Positions 7,487 to 15,989 of a DNA stretch of 35,038 bases are shown here, piece after piece. The stretch is from Rikenellaceae bacterium (lineage in GTDB: Bacteria; Bacteroidota; Bacteroidia; Bacteroidales; Rikenellaceae): contig JAJBVQ010000054.1 of NCBI GenBank assembly GCA_020859745.1, positions 1 to 35,038 of the forward strand. Direction: 5' to 3'. The position numbers were made by a program, and so were the translations under genes. Each line of letters starts with the position of its first letter. Within the stretch, counting starts at the first letter, position 1. Below the pieces are notes generated by a model. The model had not been told where the DNA came from, made no database searches, and was given only the letters and a program-made list of their open reading frames with translations.

Positions 7487-8170
7487 ATGAAGAAAATCCT
7501 TTTTATCGCTTCGGCGCTCCTTTTCACGGGCGCGGCGATGGCACAAAGCCCGGACATGAAGATGAACCGGAACTACGTGGAGATCAACAGTTCGGCGGAC
7601 ACGTTGGTTGTTCCGAATAAATTCCGCATCTCCATCACCATTTCCGAGGCTCCGAGCAAGGGCAAGACGTCCATCGCCGAACTGGAGCGGTCGCTGGCCC
7701 GGGCCCTCGATGCGTCGGGCGTGGACATCAAGACGCAGCTCGTCATCACCGGGCAGTCCAGCGCGGACGGCAAACGCAAGGACATCTACCAGTACAAGAA
7801 CTACCTGCTGACGCTGACCGACCCGCAGATGGTCGAAACCGTGTTCAACGAACTGCAAACCAACGGTATCGCCAATGCGTCGCTGACCCAGAGCACGCGC
7901 ACCGACCTGAAAGAATTGCAGGCCATGGTGCGGGTGAAAGCCATGAAAAATGCGCAGCAAACGGCCGGCGAACTGGCCGGGGCGCTGGGCCAAACCATCG
8001 GCAAAGCCATTATGATCCAGTCCTACTCGTCAGCCCCTGAGGCAATTATGCTGCGTAGTTACGCCGCAGCGAAATCGGGCAACGCCATGCAGGACGCCGA
8101 GATGCCCGAACTCAAATTCAACGACGTGCGCGTGAACCAGAGCGTGACCGTCCGTTTCATACTGGAATAA
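7487..8170 (+). CDS. SIMPL (DUF541) domain periplasmic protein
   Basis: A 227-residue exported protein. Residues 1-20 form a signal peptide (basic K-K, hydrophobic core, A-M-A-Q cleavage site). The body has the SIMPL pattern: an early V-P-N-K-F-R-I-S-I-T-I-S-E strand, a middle Y-Q-Y-K-N-Y-L-L-T-L-T-D segment, then V-R-V-K-A-M-K-N-A-Q-Q-T-A-G-E-L-A-G-A-L-G (about 146-166), the family's conserved helix, and a closing strand V-N-Q-S-V-T-V-R-F. These proteins sit in the periplasm or outer membrane and are linked to stress or surface processes, but no biochemical role is established. A strong terminator follows, closing the unit with the acyltransferase. Confidence 0.88.
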   Translation: MKKILFIASALLFTGAAMAQSPDMKMNRNYVEINSSADTLVVPNKFRISITISEAPSKGKTSIAELERSLARALDASGVDIKTQLVITGQSSADGKRKDIYQYKNYLLTLTDPQMVETVFNELQTNGIANASLTQSTRTDLKELQAMVRVKAMKNAQQTAGELAGALGQTIGKAIMIQSYSSAPEAIMLRSYAAAKSGNAMQDAEMPELKFNDVRVNQSVTVRFILE

Positions 8171-8213
8171 ACATTAGGAACAGAATACTGTTATTTTGTT
8201 TGAAATTTAACAC

Positions 8214-8239
8214 AACGGCGGGATAATCCCGCCGTTTTT
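8214..8239 (+). terminator. Rho-independent terminator after the SIMPL gene
   Basis: A 10-bp perfect stem (AACGGCGGGA / TCCCGCCGTT) with a TAA loop runs into T5. It separates the acyltransferase-SIMPL unit from the TCA operon. Confidence 0.9.
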
Positions 8240-8289
8240 CGTATATTGCGCACTGCACTCAGAGTTACGAAAAATTTTTCAAAAAGATA

Positions 8290-10569
8290 ATGGTATTCGA
8301 CATCGAGATGATCCGGCAGCGATACGCCGGCATGCCGCAGGCAGTGGCGGAAATCCGCAAAGCAACGGGACGGCCTTTGACATTGGCCGAAAAGATTCTG
8401 CTCACGCATTTACACGATAGAGGCCAACGGCCGGTTTTCCGGCGCGGCGAGGATTATGTCAATTTCGCCCCCGACCGGGTCGCTATGCAGGACGCCACGG
8501 CGCAGATGGCCCTGCTCCAGTTCATGAACGCGGGACGCAGCCGGGTGGCAGTGCCTTCGACCGTTCACTGCGACCACCTGATCCTGGCGGACAGTGGTGC
8601 GGGAACGGATCTGCCGGTGGCCCGGAATACCAATCGGGAAGTCTACGACTTTTTGGCCTCGGTGTCCAACAAATACGGTATCGGTTTCTGGAAGCCGGGC
8701 GCAGGGATCATTCACCAGGTGGTTCTGGAAAACTACGCTTTTCCGGGCGGCATGATGATCGGCACCGACTCGCACACGCCGAATGCGGGCGGCCTGGGGA
8801 TGATCGCGGTAGGGGTCGGCGGGGCAGATGCCGCGGACGTGATGTCGGGAATGCCGTGGGAACTGAAGATGCCGAAACTGATCGGCGTCAAGCTTACGGG
8901 CCGGCTCAGCGGCTGGGCCTCGCCGAAAGATGTCATCCTCAAACTGGCGGGCATACTGACCGTCAAAGGCGGTACCAACGCCATCATCGAATATTTCGGC
9001 GAGGGGACGGAGACCCTTTCCGCGACCGGGAAAGCGACCATCTGCAATATGGGAGCCGAAGTGGGGGCCACTACTTCCCTGTTCCCCTACGACGCGAAGA
9101 TCGCCGGTTACCTGCGGGCCACCGGGCGGGAGGAGGTCGCCGCGCTGGCGGACGGGATCGCCGCCGAATGCCTGACGGCGGATGCGGGAGTGCTGGAACA
9201 GCCTGAGCGATATTACGACCGCTTGATCGAGATCGACCTGTTCGCGTTGGAGCCCTATATCAACGGCCCGTTCACGCCGGACGCCGCGGCGCCTATTTCG
9301 GAATTCGTGCGGATCGCCCGCGAGAAAGGCTATCCGGAACGAATGGAAGTGGGGCTGATCGGCTCCTGCACCAACTCTTCGTACGAAGATCTGGCCCGCG
9401 CCGCTTCCGTCGCCCGGCAGGCGGCCGAAAAGGGACTCAAGGTGCAGGCCGGGTATATCATCACGCCGGGTTCGGAACAAGTCCGCTACACGGCGGCGAG
9501 GGACGGCCTGCTCGGCGAACTGGAATCCATCGGCGGGGTGGTGATGGCCAATGCCTGCGGGGCGTGCATCGGCCAATGGAAACGCCACACCGACGACCCG
9601 AAACGGGCGAACTCGATCGTGACCAGTTTCAACCGCAACTTCGCGGCCCGCAACGACGGGAATCCGGCCACGCACGCTTTCGTGGCGTCGCCGGAACTGA
9701 CTACGGCCCTGACCATCGCGGGACGCATTACGTTCAATCCGCTGACCGATACGCTGACCAACGAACGGGGCGAAACGGTGAAACTGGATGCGCCGCAGGG
9801 AGATGAACTGCCGGTCAAAGGGTTCGCCGTGGACGACCCGGGCTATCAGGCTCCGGCCTCGGACGGCTCGTCGGTGACCGTTGCCATCGCACCCGATTCG
9901 CAGCGGTTGCAGCGGTTGGAACCGTTCGCAGCATGGGATGGAACGGATTACGAGGGGCTGCGCCTGTTGATCAAAACGCAGGGGAAGTGTACGACGGATC
10001 ATATTTCGGCGGCGGGGCCGTGGCTGCGGTTCCGGGGGCACCTGGAAAACATCTCGGACAACCTCCTGATGGGGGCGACCAACGCTTTCGCGACTCCCAA
10101 CGGCGAGGCGATAAATAATGTACTGAATCCGCTCACGGGTGGATATGGCAAGGTTTCCGAGGTGGCGAAAGCCTATAAAGCGCAAGGGTTGGGAAGCATC
10201 GTGGTGGCGCAGGAGAACTACGGGGAAGGCTCATCGCGCGAGCATGCGGCGATGGAACCGCGGTTCCTGAATGTCAAGGTTGTGCTGGCGCAGTCGTTCG
10301 CCCGCATCCACGAGACCAACCTCAAGAAACAGGGGATGCTGGCCCTGACTTTCGCCGACAAGGAGGACTGGAACAAGGTGCGCGAAGACGACACCGTTTC
10401 GGTTCGGGGATTGAAAGATTTCGCTCCGAACGTCCCGCTCACAGTAGTTTTAAACCATGCCGACGGGACTTCAGACACCATAACGGCCAACCACACCTAC
10501 AACGCGTTGCAGATCGAGTGGTTCAAAGCGGGCAGCGCACTGAATCTGATCAGTAAAAAAACGAAATAA
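8290..10569 (+). CDS. acnA: Aconitate hydratase, mitochondrial type
   Basis: A 759-residue enzyme that converts citrate to isocitrate through cis-aconitate in the cytoplasm. The three [4Fe-4S] ligands are C360 (in I-G-S-C-T-N-S), C423 and C426 (in C-G-A-C), with almost the same spacing as in mitochondrial aconitase. The substrate-binding S-S-R-E-H-A-A-M-E-P-R loop near residue 645 is also of mitochondrial type rather than the longer AcnA/IRP1 type. A mitochondrial-like aconitase next to isocitrate dehydrogenase and citrate synthase is known in Bacteroides fragilis, where this branch makes 2-oxoglutarate for glutamate. One base separates it from icd. A weak TATATTGC box lies at about 8242-8249. 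Full length and apparently intact. Confidence 0.97.
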   Translation: MVFDIEMIRQRYAGMPQAVAEIRKATGRPLTLAEKILLTHLHDRGQRPVFRRGEDYVNFAPDRVAMQDATAQMALLQFMNAGRSRVAVPSTVHCDHLILADSGAGTDLPVARNTNREVYDFLASVSNKYGIGFWKPGAGIIHQVVLENYAFPGGMMIGTDSHTPNAGGLGMIAVGVGGADAADVMSGMPWELKMPKLIGVKLTGRLSGWASPKDVILKLAGILTVKGGTNAIIEYFGEGTETLSATGKATICNMGAEVGATTSLFPYDAKIAGYLRATGREEVAALADGIAAECLTADAGVLEQPERYYDRLIEIDLFALEPYINGPFTPDAAAPISEFVRIAREKGYPERMEVGLIGSCTNSSYEDLARAASVARQAAEKGLKVQAGYIITPGSEQVRYTAARDGLLGELESIGGVVMANACGACIGQWKRHTDDPKRANSIVTSFNRNFAARNDGNPATHAFVASPELTTALTIAGRITFNPLTDTLTNERGETVKLDAPQGDELPVKGFAVDDPGYQAPASDGSSVTVAIAPDSQRLQRLEPFAAWDGTDYEGLRLLIKTQGKCTTDHISAAGPWLRFRGHLENISDNLLMGATNAFATPNGEAINNVLNPLTGGYGKVSEVAKAYKAQGLGSIVVAQENYGEGSSREHAAMEPRFLNVKVVLAQSFARIHETNLKKQGMLALTFADKEDWNKVREDDTVSVRGLKDFAPNVPLTVVLNHADGTSDTITANHTYNALQIEWFKAGSALNLISKKTK

Positions 10570-10570
10570 C

Positions 10571-11836
10571 ATGGAAAAGATCACGATCACGAACGGCGCC
10601 TTGCAGGTGCCGGACAGCCCGGTCATCCCGTTCATCGAAGGGGACGGCATCGGGGTGGACATCTGGCCGGCGGCGCAGCGCATCATGGATGCGGCGGTAG
10701 CCAAGTGCTACGGGGGCAAACGTAAAATCGAGTGGAAAGAGGTGCTGGCCGGCGAAAAGGCTTTCAACCGAACGGGCAGCTGGCTGCCCGAGGAGACCCT
10801 GGAGGCTTTCCGCGAATACCTGGTGGGGATCAAAGGGCCGCTGACCACGCCGATCGGCGGCGGCATACGGTCGCTCAATGTGGCGCTGCGGCAGGAGCTG
10901 GACTTGTATGTGTGCCAGCGCCCTACCCGCTATTTTCAGGGGGTAGTGACGCCTGTTAAACGGCCGCAGGACGTGGATATGGTCATTTTCCGCGAAAATA
11001 CGGAGGACATTTACGCCGGGATCGAATGGCAAACCGGAACACCGGAGGCCAAAAAAGTATTGGATTTCCTCGTGAACGAAATGGGCGTGAAGAAGATCCG
11101 GTTCCCGGAAACCTCGTCGTTCGGCATCAAACCGATCTCGAAAGAGGGGACGGAACGGCTGGTGCGGGCGGCTATCCGGTATGCGGTCGATCATAAGCTG
11201 CCTTCGGTCACGCTGGTGCACAAAGGGAATATTATGAAATTCACCGAAGGCTCATTCAAGAACTGGGGCTACGAGCTGGCGGAACGCGAATTCGGCGACA
11301 AGACCTTTACCTGGGCCGAATGGGAGCGGATCAAAAAAGCGGAGGGCGAGGAGGCTGCCAATGCGGCGCAGGAGGCTGCGACCAAAGCGGGCAAAGTCAT
11401 CGTAAAGGATGCCATTGCCGACGCTTTCCTGCAATGGACGCTGCTTAAGCCGCGCGAATTTTCGGTCATCGCCACGCCGAACCTGAACGGGGATTACATC
11501 TCGGATCAGCTGGCGGCCATGGTGGGCGGCATCGGGATCGCGCCGGGCGCCAACATCAACTATGTAACCGGGCACGCCATTTTCGAGGCCACGCACGGCA
11601 CGGCGCCGATCCATGCCGGGAAAAACAAAGCCAACCCGTGTTCGCTCCTGCTGTCGGGGGTCATGATGCTCCAATATATGGGTTGGCACGAAGCGGGCGA
11701 AGCCATTGTCAAAGCGATGGAAAGCGCATTTACCGAAGGAAAAGCGACTTATGACCTGGTCCGTTTTATGGAAAACGGCACGAAACTCTCGACCGGCGAA
11801 TTCGCCGACCTGCTTATCTCAAAAATCAATAACTGA
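10571..11836 (+). CDS. icd: Isocitrate dehydrogenase
   Basis: A 421-residue enzyme of the Escherichia coli Icd type that oxidatively decarboxylates isocitrate to 2-oxoglutarate. G-G-I-R-S-L-N-V-A-L-R-Q (about residues 97-108) is the isocitrate-binding loop containing the serine equivalent to E. coli S113, and G-D-Y-I-S-D with M-V-G-G-I-G-I-A-P-G supplies metal and nucleotide contacts. The coenzyme determinants are mixed: I347-H348 replace the E. coli NADP-selecting K344-Y345 and A354 replaces V351, while Y394 and R398 match the NADP-type Y391 and R395. Coenzyme preference is therefore uncertain. The stop codon overlaps the gltA start in TGATG, so translation is probably coupled. Confidence 0.95.
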   Translation: MEKITITNGALQVPDSPVIPFIEGDGIGVDIWPAAQRIMDAAVAKCYGGKRKIEWKEVLAGEKAFNRTGSWLPEETLEAFREYLVGIKGPLTTPIGGGIRSLNVALRQELDLYVCQRPTRYFQGVVTPVKRPQDVDMVIFRENTEDIYAGIEWQTGTPEAKKVLDFLVNEMGVKKIRFPETSSFGIKPISKEGTERLVRAAIRYAVDHKLPSVTLVHKGNIMKFTEGSFKNWGYELAEREFGDKTFTWAEWERIKKAEGEEAANAAQEAATKAGKVIVKDAIADAFLQWTLLKPREFSVIATPNLNGDYISDQLAAMVGGIGIAPGANINYVTGHAIFEATHGTAPIHAGKNKANPCSLLLSGVMMLQYMGWHEAGEAIVKAMESAFTEGKATYDLVRFMENGTKLSTGEFADLLISKINN

Positions 11837-13201
11837 TGGATATGAATAAAGACTATCTGATATACAAACTGTCGGAGACCGTCAAAGAGACAGCGCGGAT
11901 CGAAAACGAACTGTTCAAATGCTTCGGCGTGAAACGCGGCCTGCGGAACGAAGACCACTCCGGGGTGCTGGTGGGGCTGACCAACATCGGGGACGTGGTC
12001 GGTTACGAACGCCTGCCGGACGGGGGGGGGGCTCAAGGCCATACCGGGGAAACTGCTCTACCGCGGCATCGAGGTTTCGGACCTGGTGCACGGCGTGCAG
12101 GCCGAGAGCCGGCTGGGATACGAGGAGACGGCTTTCCTGCTGCTCTCGGGCTACCTGCCCGACCGGGAGGAACTGGAAACCTTCGCCAACCTGCTGAACG
12201 AGCAAATGGTACTGCGACACGCCACCAAGATGAACATCCTGCAGCTCTACGGGAACGACATTATGAACATCCTGGCGCGGTCGGTGCTGGTGCTCTATGC
12301 TTTCGACGAGAACGCGGACGACACCTCGCGCGATAACCTGATCCGCCAGTCGGTGGACCTGATCGCCAAATTCCCGTCGATCATCGCGTACGCCTACCAC
12401 ACCATGAACCACAACAAGAACGGCGGTTCGCTACACATCCGCATCCCGAAGCCCAACTTCTCGCTGGCCGAGAATTTCATCTATATGATGAAAGGCTCGA
12501 AAGGGTACACGCCGTTGGATGTCAAAGTGTTGGATCTCTGCCTGATCCTCCACGCCGAGCACGGCGGGGGGAACAACTCGACCTTCACCACGCGTGTGAC
12601 CAGCTCATCGGGAACCGACACCTACTCCTCCATCGCCGCGGCCATCGGCTCGCTTAAAGGGCCGTTGCACGGGGGCGCCAACTTGCAGGTGATCGATATG
12701 TTCACCCACCTGCGCGAAGCGATCTCGGACTGGTCGGACGAGAAAGAGGTCAAAGAATACTTGATGCGAATGCTCCGCAAAGAGGTGTACGACAAAAAGG
12801 GGCTGATCTACGGGATCGGGCATGCCGTTTACACGATTTCAGACCCGCGCGCGCTGCTTCTCAAGGAGATGGCGCGGTCGCTGGCCAAGGAAAAGGGGCG
12901 CGAGAAAGAGTTCGACTTCCTCGAAACGGTGGAACGCATCGGGGTCGAGAGCTTTATGGAGTTCAAGGGCAACTCGGTCAACAAGCGGGTTTGCGCCAAC
13001 GTGGATTTCTACTCCGGCTTCGTGTACGATATGATCGGGCTGCCGCGCGAGGTATATACCCCGCTGTTCGCCATGTCGCGCATCGCAGGCTGGGTGGCCC
13101 ACCGGATCGAGGAGCTGAATTTCGACAGCCGGCGGATCATCCGCCCGGCCTACAAGAATGTGGCTTCCGCCACGGAGTACAAACCGTTGAACAAACGGTA
13201 G
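11836..13201 (+). pseudogene. gltA: Citrate synthase, frame broken at a G10 tract
   Basis: The coding sequence of about 454 residues condenses acetyl-CoA and oxaloacetate to citrate. All catalytic elements are in the second part: H-A-E-H-G-G-G-N-N-S, G-P-L-H-G-G-A-N, G-I-G-H-A-V-Y and N-V-D-F-Y-S-G-F. The frame starting at the ATG at 11836 (M3 at 11842 is an alternative) runs into ten G at 12022-12031, shifts by one, and ends at 12336 after 166 residues. With nine G the protein reads on smoothly as G-G-G-L-K-A-I-P-G-K-L-L-Y-R-G. So either the tract is one G too long by sequencing error, or the copy is off by slippage. The start overlaps the icd stop. As written, no active enzyme is made. Confidence 0.93.
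12022..12031 (+). repeat. Homopolymer of ten G inside gltA
   Basis: A run of ten G is present at the exact point where the citrate synthase frame shifts. Nine G restores the frame. Such tracts are slippage-prone in replication and error-prone in sequencing. Confidence 0.97.
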
Positions 13202-13222
13202 ACTGCGGTTCTGTGCAAACAG

Positions 13223-13257
13223 AAAAACGGCTCTCCGCGTTGCGGAGAGCCGTTTTT
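13223..13257. terminator. Bidirectional terminator between gltA and purC
   Basis: A perfect 16-bp inverted repeat (AAAAACGGCTCTCCGC / GCGGAGAGCCGTTTTT) with a GTT loop gives a T tract on both strands. It serves the plus-strand acn-icd-gltA operon and the minus-strand purC unit. Confidence 0.95.
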
Positions 13258-13276
13258 GCATCATGACCGGCAAAAG

Positions 13277-14242
13277 CTATTTCAGCCGCGCCAGCATATT
13301 CTTCACATTATTCTCGATGCGATCCTGAATCGCCGCTTCGGTCGCCGTATCCGACCCCCGGTCGAATTTTTCGCCCGTGATATGCTCATACAGTTCGATA
13401 TAGCGCTCACTCACGCTGTTCACGAACTCGTCCGTCAGCTCCGGCATCACATCGCCCTTGCGCCCCTGAAAATTATGATCCATCAGCCATTCGCGCACAA
13501 ACTCTTTGGAAAGTTGCCGCTGCTGCTCGCCCTTGTCGAAACGTTCCTGATAGCCGTCCGCATAGAAATAACGAGAACTGTCCGGCGTATGTACCTCATC
13601 GATCAGGTAGATCTCGCCGTCTTTTTTGCCGAATTCATATTTGGTATCCACCAGGATCAGCCCGTGCTTGGCCGCAATATCGGTTCCCCGCTCAAACAGT
13701 TGCATGGCATACTTTTCCAGCACCGCATAATCCTCGGTGGAAACCAACCCCTGCTTGATGATCTCCTCTTTCGAGATATTCTCGTCGTGCAGCCCCAATT
13801 CCGCCTTGGTAGTCGGCGTGATGATCGGTTTCTCGAACTTCTGGTGCTCGCGCATCCCGTCCGGCAGCGGCACTCCGCAGATCGAACGTGCCCCGGCCTT
13901 GTAGTCGCGCCACGAACTACCCGTCAGGTAACCGCGCACGATCATCTCCACGGCAAACGGCTCGCACTTGTACCCCACCGTCACCATCGGGTCCGGCGAA
14001 GCGATCTTCCAGTTGGGGCAAATATCCGTCGTGGCATCCAGCGCCTTGGCAGCGATCTGGTTCAGCACCTGCCCTTTGAACGGTATCCCTTTGGGCAACA
14101 CCACGTCGAAGGCCGAGATACGGTCGGTCACCACCATCACCAGATACTTGTCGTCGATGTTATAGACATCGCGTACCTTGCCTTCGTACAAAGACTTCTG
14201 ACCGTCGAAGTGCATGTCGGTCTTTACCAATGCTTTCGCCAT
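13277..14242 (-). CDS. purC: Phosphoribosylaminoimidazole-succinocarboxamide synthase
   Basis: A 321-residue cytoplasmic ATP-dependent ligase of purine synthesis that joins aspartate to CAIR to form SAICAR. Clear family motifs are Y-E-G-K-V-R-D-V-Y near residue 19, D-R-I-S-A-F-D-V (about 40-47), V-R-G-Y-L-T-G-S-S-W (about 102-111), L-G-L-H-D-E-N-I-S and L-I-L-V-D-T-K-Y-E-F-G, and I-D-E-V-H-T-P-D-S-S-R-Y-F. It is the last gene after the PorT-like and phoH genes, 29 bases from phoH, and ends at a strong shared terminator. No other pur gene is nearby, which is common in Bacteroidetes. Complete, with no anomalies. Confidence 0.97.
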   Translation of the reverse strand: MAKALVKTDMHFDGQKSLYEGKVRDVYNIDDKYLVMVVTDRISAFDVVLPKGIPFKGQVLNQIAAKALDATTDICPNWKIASPDPMVTVGYKCEPFAVEMIVRGYLTGSSWRDYKAGARSICGVPLPDGMREHQKFEKPIITPTTKAELGLHDENISKEEIIKQGLVSTEDYAVLEKYAMQLFERGTDIAAKHGLILVDTKYEFGKKDGEIYLIDEVHTPDSSRYFYADGYQERFDKGEQQRQLSKEFVREWLMDHNFQGRKGDVMPELTDEFVNSVSERYIELYEHITGEKFDRGSDTATEAAIQDRIENNVKNMLARLK

Positions 14243-14271
14243 GATTTTTCGAATGTAATTTATGTAAATTT

Positions 14272-15267
14272 TCAGTGAGTTGAATGCTTCTCGAACGCCT
14301 GCACGATACGCCCCACCAGCTCGTGCCGTACAATATCCTTTTTGTCGAACTCCACCACCGCGATCCCCTTGATCTTGCGCAGCATCTCGATCGCCGGCAT
14401 CAGGCCCGAATCCATGCGGTTCGGCAAATCGACCTGCGTCACGTCGCCCGTTACGATAAACTTGGCATTCCGCCCCATGCGCGTAAGGAACATCTTGATC
14501 TGTGACAGGATCGTATTCTGTGCCTCGTCCAGAATAACGAACGCATTATCCAGCGTCCGCCCGCGCATGTAGGCCAACGGCGCGATCTGCACGATCCCCT
14601 CCTCCATGTAATCCTGCAATTTCTTCGGCGGGATCATGTCATTCAGCGCATCGTACAAAGGCTGCAAATACGGGTCGAGCTTCTCCTTCATATCCCCCGG
14701 CAGGAACCCCAGCTTCTCCCCGGCCTCCACCGCCGGACGGGTCAGGATGATCCGCTTCACCTCCTTATTCTTCAAAGCACGCACCGCCAGTGCTATCGCG
14801 GTATAGGTCTTTCCACTCCCCGCCGGCCCGACGGCGAACAACAGGTCGTTCTTGTCGTACAGCTCGACCAGCTTCCGCTGGTTCGCCGTCCGGGCCCGGA
14901 CGATATTTCCGTTATTCCCGTACACGATGACATCGTCGGCCACCGAACCGTCGCCGCCATTCCCGCTCGCACCGTTCACCCCGGCAGGGACGGAAGCGGG
15001 CCGCGCATGAACCGGCGTGTCGAAAACCTGGTCCAGTACCTGCGGCGAAATATGCCCGTAGCGTTGGTAATAACGTATCAACTGCGCGAACCGATCCTCG
15101 AAACGGGCGATTTGCTCTTCCGAACCTAAAAGTTTCATCGTTCCTCCGCGCGCCACGATCTTCAGTTGCGGGAATTTCCCCGTCAGGTAGTTGAAGTTGG
15201 CGTTGGCCGGCCCGTAGAAATCCACCGGGTCTATGACCCCGCCGAGGTCGATGATCATTTCACTCAT
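14272..15267 (-). CDS. phoH: PhoH family ATPase
   Basis: A 331-residue protein of the YbeZ/PhoH type. Walker A is G-P-A-G-S-G-K-T (residues 147-154) and Walker B is V-I-L-D-E-A-Q (244-250), with R-P-A-V-E-A-G-E-K-L-G-F-L-P-G-D between them, a strong family signature. The first 80 residues resemble a KH-like RNA-binding segment, followed by a glycine-rich low-complexity linker (about 95-110). In other bacteria PhoH/YbeZ proteins act with the RNase YbeY in RNA handling; ybeY is not visible here. It lies between a PorT-like gene and purC in a minus-strand unit. Role in RNA metabolism is inferred from the family. Confidence 0.93.
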   Translation of the reverse strand: MSEMIIDLGGVIDPVDFYGPANANFNYLTGKFPQLKIVARGGTMKLLGSEEQIARFEDRFAQLIRYYQRYGHISPQVLDQVFDTPVHARPASVPAGVNGASGNGGDGSVADDVIVYGNNGNIVRARTANQRKLVELYDKNDLLFAVGPAGSGKTYTAIALAVRALKNKEVKRIILTRPAVEAGEKLGFLPGDMKEKLDPYLQPLYDALNDMIPPKKLQDYMEEGIVQIAPLAYMRGRTLDNAFVILDEAQNTILSQIKMFLTRMGRNAKFIVTGDVTQVDLPNRMDSGLMPAIEMLRKIKGIAVVEFDKKDIVRHELVGRIVQAFEKHSTH

Positions 15268-15289
15268 AGTTCAGTTCAAGCAGATAATA

Positions 15290-15934
15290 TTATTTGAGAA
15301 TCATATAGCCTATCGAAATAGCCACCTTGCGCTCGTTGACCTTCAGGTTGGGCGTATAGATGTCCGTAACTCCTTTGTCCGTGATATTGGTGAAGTTGCC
15401 GCAGTACCGTGCATCAACGGTCAGCCGGCCCAGGTCGATCCCGATGCCCGCCTGGTAACCCATCACGAAACTCTGGAGCCTCGGCGCCACTTTGGCCTCT
15501 TTCACCCCCGCATTCATCACCTCGTCCATCGGAAAACGGAACGACGGCCCCAGCATCAGGCGCACGATCGAGAATTTCCACCCCACCAGCACCGGCACCT
15601 CGATCCAGTTGGAGCGGATCTTCAGCTTGTCGCCATACTGGCCGCCCCCGCCGTTGGTCTCGTCGATCGGGAACGTACCGTTCGTGCGGCTGTACACGAT
15701 CTCCGGCTGGAGCAGGAAACCCAGGGGCAGGCGCAGCCGCGCCTGGAAGCCGAGCTCGAAACCCGGTTTGGTGCTGCTTTTATCATACCGGTCCCGGTTG
15801 CCCGAGAAGGTGTATTTCAGGTCCGAGCTATTGACCAGCAGGCCGCCCTTGACCCCGAACTGAAACAAAGATTGTGCCCGGACACCGGAGAATCCGCCTA
15901 ATATGATGCACGCTGCGAGGAGAATTTTTTTCAT
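15290..15934 (-). CDS. PorT-family outer-membrane beta-barrel protein
   Basis: A 214-residue exported protein. Residues 1-21 form a signal peptide ending G-V-R-A-Q. The rest alternates hydrophobic and polar residues in many short strands, beginning F-G-V-K-G-G-L and containing L-G-F-Q-A-R-L-R-L, G-F-L-L-Q-P-E-I-V-Y and I-R-S-N-W-I-E-V-P-V-L-V-G-W, all characteristic of the eight-stranded PorT/OMP_b-brl_2 family. It ends with a short strand rather than the common terminal phenylalanine. PorT proteins in some Bacteroidetes belong to type IX secretion, but many paralogues do not, and nothing else here suggests that system. It heads a unit with phoH and purC and has its own promoter. Confidence 0.85.
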   Translation of the reverse strand: MKKILLAACIILGGFSGVRAQSLFQFGVKGGLLVNSSDLKYTFSGNRDRYDKSSTKPGFELGFQARLRLPLGFLLQPEIVYSRTNGTFPIDETNGGGGQYGDKLKIRSNWIEVPVLVGWKFSIVRLMLGPSFRFPMDEVMNAGVKEAKVAPRLQSFVMGYQAGIGIDLGRLTVDARYCGNFTNITDKGVTDIYTPNLKVNERKVAISIGYMILK

Positions 15935-15958
15935 CCGAAAGTATTTTAATATAAGTTA

Positions 15959-15989
15959 CAAAGATACTCCATTTTTCGGTTAGAGCAAC
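15959..15989 (-). promoter_or_regulatory. Bacteroidetes promoter for the PorT-like/phoH/purC unit
   Basis: On the minus strand GTTG (15986-15989) is followed after 19 bases by TATCTTTG (15959-15966), matching the -33 and -7 elements. The start codon is 24 bases downstream at 15934. The -33 element lies inside the end of the cardiolipin synthase gene. Confidence 0.65.

Noticed and set aside
8410..10185. Long minus-strand open frame of 591 codons opposite aconitase
   Set aside because: It lies wholly against an intact conserved gene, is arginine- and histidine-rich as expected of an antisense shadow in GC-rich DNA, and has no recognisable domain.
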